This document shows positions 1 through 5,097 of a DNA stretch of 5,097 nucleotides, piece after piece; positions within the stretch are counted from its first letter, which is position 1, and every line of letters starts with the position of its first letter. Under the pieces are notes generated by a model that was given only the letters and a program-made list of their open reading frames with translations, searched no databases and had not been told where the DNA came from. Origin of the DNA: an uncultured Alistipes sp. (GTDB taxonomy: Bacteria > Bacteroidota > Bacteroidia > Bacteroidales > Rikenellaceae); contig USBO01000131.1 in the NCBI GenBank assembly GCA_900552955.1, positions 1 to 5,097 on the forward strand, given 5' to 3'. Made by a program: the position numbers and the translations under genes.

Positions 1-54
1 TCTTTTATGCAGGCAGCGGATGCCGTTGGGTAGCGTATAGCGTGTGAATTCCAT
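1..54 (-). CDS. Probable M16-family (insulinase-like) zinc peptidase, N-terminal 18 codons only
   Basis: An ATG at 54 opens a frame that runs off the left edge and encodes MEFTRYTLPNGIRCLHKR. The pattern of a short polar start followed by 'YTLPNGIR' and a basic residue is the usual first beta strand of M16 peptidase N-terminal domains, where 'LxNGLR/IR' is near-universal. The zinc-binding HxxEH motif normally lies some 30-60 residues further on, so it is outside the window and catalytic competence cannot be judged. The start lies 12 nt after the uvrA stop on the same strand, so the gene probably continues the same transcript. No Shine-Dalgarno-like sequence is visible in that gap. The call rests on a very short peptide. 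Processing peptidase-like M16 proteins are common in Bacteroidota, but some are inactive paralogues. Confidence 0.65.
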   Translation of the reverse strand, partial: MEFTRYTLPNGIRCLHKR

Positions 55-66
55 GAGTCGTTGCGT
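55..66 (-). other. uvrA/M16 peptidase junction, 12 nt
   Basis: Twelve bases lie between the uvrA TAA and the next ATG. They hold no Shine-Dalgarno match, hairpin or T-run, so no terminator separates the genes and the downstream peptidase gene is probably co-transcribed. Confidence 0.65.
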
Positions 67-2879
<2,813 letters not shown>

Positions 2880-2883
<4 letters not shown>

Positions 2884-3488
2884 GGTTCAATGGTCGCTCC
2901 TTCGACCTTGCGGAGTCGTTCGGTTAAACGTTCGGCGCGGCTGGCACGGATGCGCAGCGTGAGGGTCGAGAGGTTGTCGAACCGCTGCGCCTCGACGACG
3001 GGCTGCTCCTCCTTGACGATGCGCATGACGTCGTTCATCGCCGCGTAGGAGAAGGTCACCCCGATGCGCCGGTCGACCGTGCGCTGCACGATGCGTGCCG
3101 CCGCGAGCGCCTCCGCCGCCGACTCCTTGTATGCGGCGATAAGGCCCGGGACGCCGAGTTTCGTCCCGCCGAAGTAACGCACTACAACAATCAGGCAGTC
3201 GGTCACCTCGTGCGCGAGCATTTGCCCCAGAATCGGCCGGCCGGCCGTCGACGAGGGTTCGCCGTCGTCGTTGGCGCGGAACGTCTCGCCGTGCGGCCCC
3301 AGCCGCCACGCGTAACAGTGGTGCGTGGCGTCGTAATAACGTTTGCGCAATGCGTCGAGCCGGCTGCGTATCTCCTCCTCGCCGGCGACGGGATAGGCGA
3401 AAGCGAGGAATTTGCTGCTCCTCTCCTTGAAGATTGCCTCGGCCGGCGCCTCGATGGTCAGGTAGGTATCGTCGGCGGGCGTCGTCAT
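2880..3488 (-). CDS. yigZ: YigZ/IMPACT-family protein (UPF0029 domain plus DUF1949), function unknown (202 aa)
   Basis: This is a complete conserved protein of the YigZ/IMPACT family. The N-terminal IMPACT (UPF0029) domain spans about residues 12-125. It carries the family landmarks KERSSKF (21-27), ATHHCYAWR (54-62), DDGEPSSTAG (74-83, where most relatives have SGTAG) and VVVRYFGGTKLG (101-112). The C-terminal part (about 138-198) fits the ferredoxin-like DUF1949 domain. No signal peptide or membrane segment is present, so it should be cytoplasmic. Eukaryotic IMPACT/YIH1 modulates Gcn2 through Gcn1, but it uses an extra RWD domain that is absent here, and the bacterial role is not established. 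The frame stays open far upstream inside lepB, so the start was chosen by homology and by the ATGA overlap with the lepB stop. The 3' end overlaps the uvrA start in the same way. Both overlaps suggest translational coupling with lepB and uvrA. The family assignment is firm; no biochemical function is proposed. Confidence 0.94.
2897..2902 (-). promoter_or_regulatory. Possible Shine-Dalgarno sequence for uvrA (AAGGAG)
   Basis: Within the last codons of yigZ the minus strand reads AAGGAG, a full match to the anti-Shine-Dalgarno core. It sits 13 nt before the uvrA ATG, longer than the usual 5-9 nt. Bacteroidota generally depend little on this interaction, so it may be chance in the Glu-Gly-Ala codons. 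It is the only good match at any of the four gene junctions. Confidence 0.35.
3485..3488 (-). other. ATGA stop-start overlap, lepB/yigZ
   Basis: Read on the minus strand, the four bases ATGA hold the yigZ start (ATG, 3488-3486) and the lepB stop (TGA, 3487-3485). Such overlaps commonly allow a terminating ribosome to re-initiate. No Shine-Dalgarno-like sequence is visible just upstream within the lepB tail, so coupling is the simplest way for yigZ to be translated. The coupling itself is inferred from layout only. Confidence 0.85.
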
Positions 3489-4846
3489 TTGACTTTGGTG
3501 AAGAGGCGGTTCCACCGGATGTTCGAGGGGAACGATTTCTGCGCGTCGAGCGACAGCCAGATGAACGAGGCGCGTCCCACGATGTGATCCTCGGGCACGA
3601 AACCCCAGAAGCGCGAGTCGGCCGAGTTGTGGCGGTTGTCGCCCATCATCCAGTAGTAGTTCATGCCGAAGGTGTAGTCTGCGGCGGGCTCGCCGTCGAG
3701 CAGCACCGTGCCGTCGGGCTGCTCCTCCACGCGGTGACCCTCGTACACCTCGATGCAGCGGCGGTAGAGCCGCAGATTCTCCGGCGTGAGGGGGATCGTC
3801 GTCCCTCGGGCCGGAATCCAGATCGGCCCGTAGTTGTCCTGATTCCATCCCAGCGTCAGATCGTGGGGATAGACTTCGCGGTTGGGCTCCTCGTAGATGA
3901 AGCGTTCGACGGCCATCACGTTGCTCAGTCCGCGCAGCTCCTCGGCCGTGGCGTCGTCGAGCAGCATGTAGTAATTCGAGCCGTTGCCGCCGCTCCACTC
4001 GGTGATGCCGAGCTTGTCGATGGCGTATTTCGACAGCGGCGACGAGGTCATCACCGTGTACATGTATTGTTTGCCCGCGACGGGTGCCTGCGGCTCGTCG
4101 TTGACGAAGACCTCGCCGCCGACGATCTTGAGCGAGTCGCCGGCGATGGCCACGCAGCGTTTGATGTAGTTCTCGCGCTTGTCGACCGGACGGGTGATGA
4201 CCGTATAGTCGCGGAAAAGTTTCTCGCGGCCCGCCCGGGCGCCCAGCGTGCGCTGGTATTCGCGCAGCACGTCGTAGTAGGTGGCATCCTGCCGCTCGAG
4301 CAGCACGGTGTCGCCTGCCGGAAAGTTGAAGACGACCACGTCGTTGCGCTCGATGCTGCGCAATCCTTTGAGCCGGTGGTAGGGCCACTTGACGCACTCC
4401 GAGAAGGATTTGCGGGTCTGCGAGAAGGGCATCGTGTGGTGCACGAAGGGAAACGACACCGGCGTGTTGGGCATCTGGGGGCCGTAGGCCACCTTGCTCA
4501 CGTAGAGATAGTCGCCGATGAGCAGCGACGACTCCATCGATGACGACGGAATGACGTACATCTGGAAGATGAAGAGGTGGATGACCGAGGCGACGACCGT
4601 TGCGAAAACGATTGCGTTGGCCCACTCGTAGATGAATTTGTAGGTCGGGCTGCGCTGGCACCACTCACGGTTGCGGCGGCCGATGAGCCGCGACAGGAAG
4701 TGCGTGAAGTAGATGTCGACGATGACCAGCTCGCCCAGCAGCATCCACCAGTTGCCTGTCCAGACGACGAACCACAGAATGTAGAGCAGGCTCCAGAGCG
4801 TGAAGCCGACCCAGCGATTCCCGAAGAAGGATTTCAGTTTTCCCAT
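3485..4846 (-). CDS. lepB: Type I signal peptidase LepB, long Bacteroidota form (453 aa, complete)
   Basis: This membrane-bound serine protease of family S26 removes signal peptides from exported proteins on the outer face of the inner membrane. The catalytic dyad is present: Ser103 in IPSSSMESSLLIGDYLYVSK (99-118) and Lys229 in YIKRCVAIAGD (227-237). Other conserved boxes are RNDVVVFNFP (167-176) and GDNRHNSADSRFWG (402-415). The N-terminus has two closely spaced hydrophobic stretches (about 14-30 and 33-50), a basic loop (53-70, rich in Arg), then a third hydrophobic helix (about 77-98) just before the catalytic serine. The positive-inside rule predicts N-in with the catalytic domain in the periplasm. 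The protein is much longer than E. coli LepB (324 aa), because the Ser-to-Lys interval is 126 residues (55 in E. coli) and the Lys-to-GDN interval is about 173. The start is fixed by the in-frame dapB TAG six bases upstream. The stop overlaps the yigZ start. Confidence 0.97.
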   Translation of the reverse strand: MGKLKSFFGNRWVGFTLWSLLYILWFVVWTGNWWMLLGELVIVDIYFTHFLSRLIGRRNREWCQRSPTYKFIYEWANAIVFATVVASVIHLFIFQMYVIPSSSMESSLLIGDYLYVSKVAYGPQMPNTPVSFPFVHHTMPFSQTRKSFSECVKWPYHRLKGLRSIERNDVVVFNFPAGDTVLLERQDATYYDVLREYQRTLGARAGREKLFRDYTVITRPVDKRENYIKRCVAIAGDSLKIVGGEVFVNDEPQAPVAGKQYMYTVMTSSPLSKYAIDKLGITEWSGGNGSNYYMLLDDATAEELRGLSNVMAVERFIYEEPNREVYPHDLTLGWNQDNYGPIWIPARGTTIPLTPENLRLYRRCIEVYEGHRVEEQPDGTVLLDGEPAADYTFGMNYYWMMGDNRHNSADSRFWGFVPEDHIVGRASFIWLSLDAQKSFPSNIRWNRLFTKVK

Positions 4847-4852
4847 GTCTCT
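4847..4852 (-). other. dapB/lepB junction, 6 nt, same reading frame
   Basis: Only two codons (AGA GAC) separate the dapB TAG from the lepB ATG, and both genes are in the same frame. There is no room for a promoter or terminator, so lepB must be read from a transcript that begins upstream of or within dapB. The purine-rich AGAGAG-like run before the ATG could assist initiation weakly. Confidence 0.8.
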
Positions 4853-5097
4853 CTATTTCAGCAGGTCGTCCATCGTGTAGACGCCTCGTTTGCCATTCAA
4901 AAACTCTGCCGCGACCACGGCCCCGAGGGCCAGCGAGCGGCGGTCGAGGGTCTCGTGACGCAGCGTCAGCACGTCGTCGGCCGAGGTGTAGGTCACGGTG
5001 TGGATGCCCGGGACGGCGCCTTCGCGCACCGACGCGATTGCCAGTTCCGCGGGATCGGTCGCGGGGCGGTTGACCCAGCGCTCCTTCGTTCCGATGC
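4853..5097 (-). CDS. dapB: 4-hydroxy-tetrahydrodipicolinate reductase DapB, C-terminal 80 residues
   Basis: DapB uses NAD(P)H to make tetrahydrodipicolinate in the lysine/diaminopimelate pathway, which feeds peptidoglycan synthesis in the cytoplasm. The visible part is the C-terminal end, ending in TAG at 4855-4853. It contains SVREGAVPGIHTVTY, followed by LRHETLDRRSLALGAVVAAEFL and the ending GVYTMDDLLK. These match the family pattern of 'R.G..PG.H.V.y', 'H...R..FA.GA..AA' and a final 'G.Y.M.DlL'. The NAD(P)H-binding GxxGxMG motif and the catalytic HHxxK segment lie beyond the right edge, so activity cannot be judged. The gene precedes lepB by 6 nt on the same strand and in the same reading frame, which suggests co-transcription. 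Association of dapB with lepB is, as I recall, common in Bacteroidales. Confidence 0.93.
   Translation of the reverse strand, partial: IGTKERWVNRPATDPAELAIASVREGAVPGIHTVTYTSADDVLTLRHETLDRRSLALGAVVAAEFLNGKRGVYTMDDLLK

Noticed and set aside
3434..4543. Open frame (369 codons) on the plus strand opposite lepB
   Set aside because: It has the same register effect as the frame opposite uvrA: it mirrors lepB codons and begins inside the yigZ antisense. The product resembles no family, while lepB has intact catalytic motifs.

Overview
The window is a stretch of bacterial chromosome in which every recognisable gene lies on the minus strand. It reads from right to left as dapB (3' end only), lepB, a YigZ/IMPACT-family gene, uvrA, and the first 18 codons of an M16-type peptidase gene. 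Essentially the whole window is coding. The junctions are +6 nt, -4 nt, -4 nt and +12 nt, so this looks like the middle of one co-transcribed unit. No promoter or intrinsic terminator can be supported inside it.

The organism is most likely a member of the Bacteroidota, and a GC-rich Bacteroidales such as Alistipes or a relative would fit. Three things suggest this. LepB has the long form with extra N-terminal membrane segments and large insertions that I associate with this phylum. UvrA has the form with SPVSG and FEADGI in place of Cys pairs, which I also recall from this phylum. The DNA is GC-rich (by eye about 60%; not counted), with strong G/C preference at third codon positions. The genus is an inference, not a demonstration.

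Layout, right to left. At 5097-4853 is the C-terminal 80 residues of dihydrodipicolinate reductase (lysine and diaminopimelate synthesis). At 4846-3485 is type I signal peptidase with its catalytic Ser/Lys pair intact. At 3488-2880 is a complete YigZ/IMPACT-family protein of unknown bacterial function. At 2883-67 is a complete UvrA, the damage-sensing ATPase of nucleotide excision repair. At 54-1 is the start of a probable zinc peptidase of the M16 (insulinase) family.

The genes do not form one pathway. They look like a housekeeping cluster held together by tight packing: cell-wall precursor synthesis, protein export, a conserved unknown and DNA repair. lepB/yigZ and yigZ/uvrA each share an ATGA stop-start overlap, which suggests translational coupling. 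I see no mobile element, CRISPR array, tRNA or rRNA, and no evidence for a novel defence or regulatory system. The observations most worth following are the apparent loss of one whole zinc module in UvrA, the enlarged signal peptidase, and the coupling of the uncharacterised yigZ gene to lepB and uvrA.
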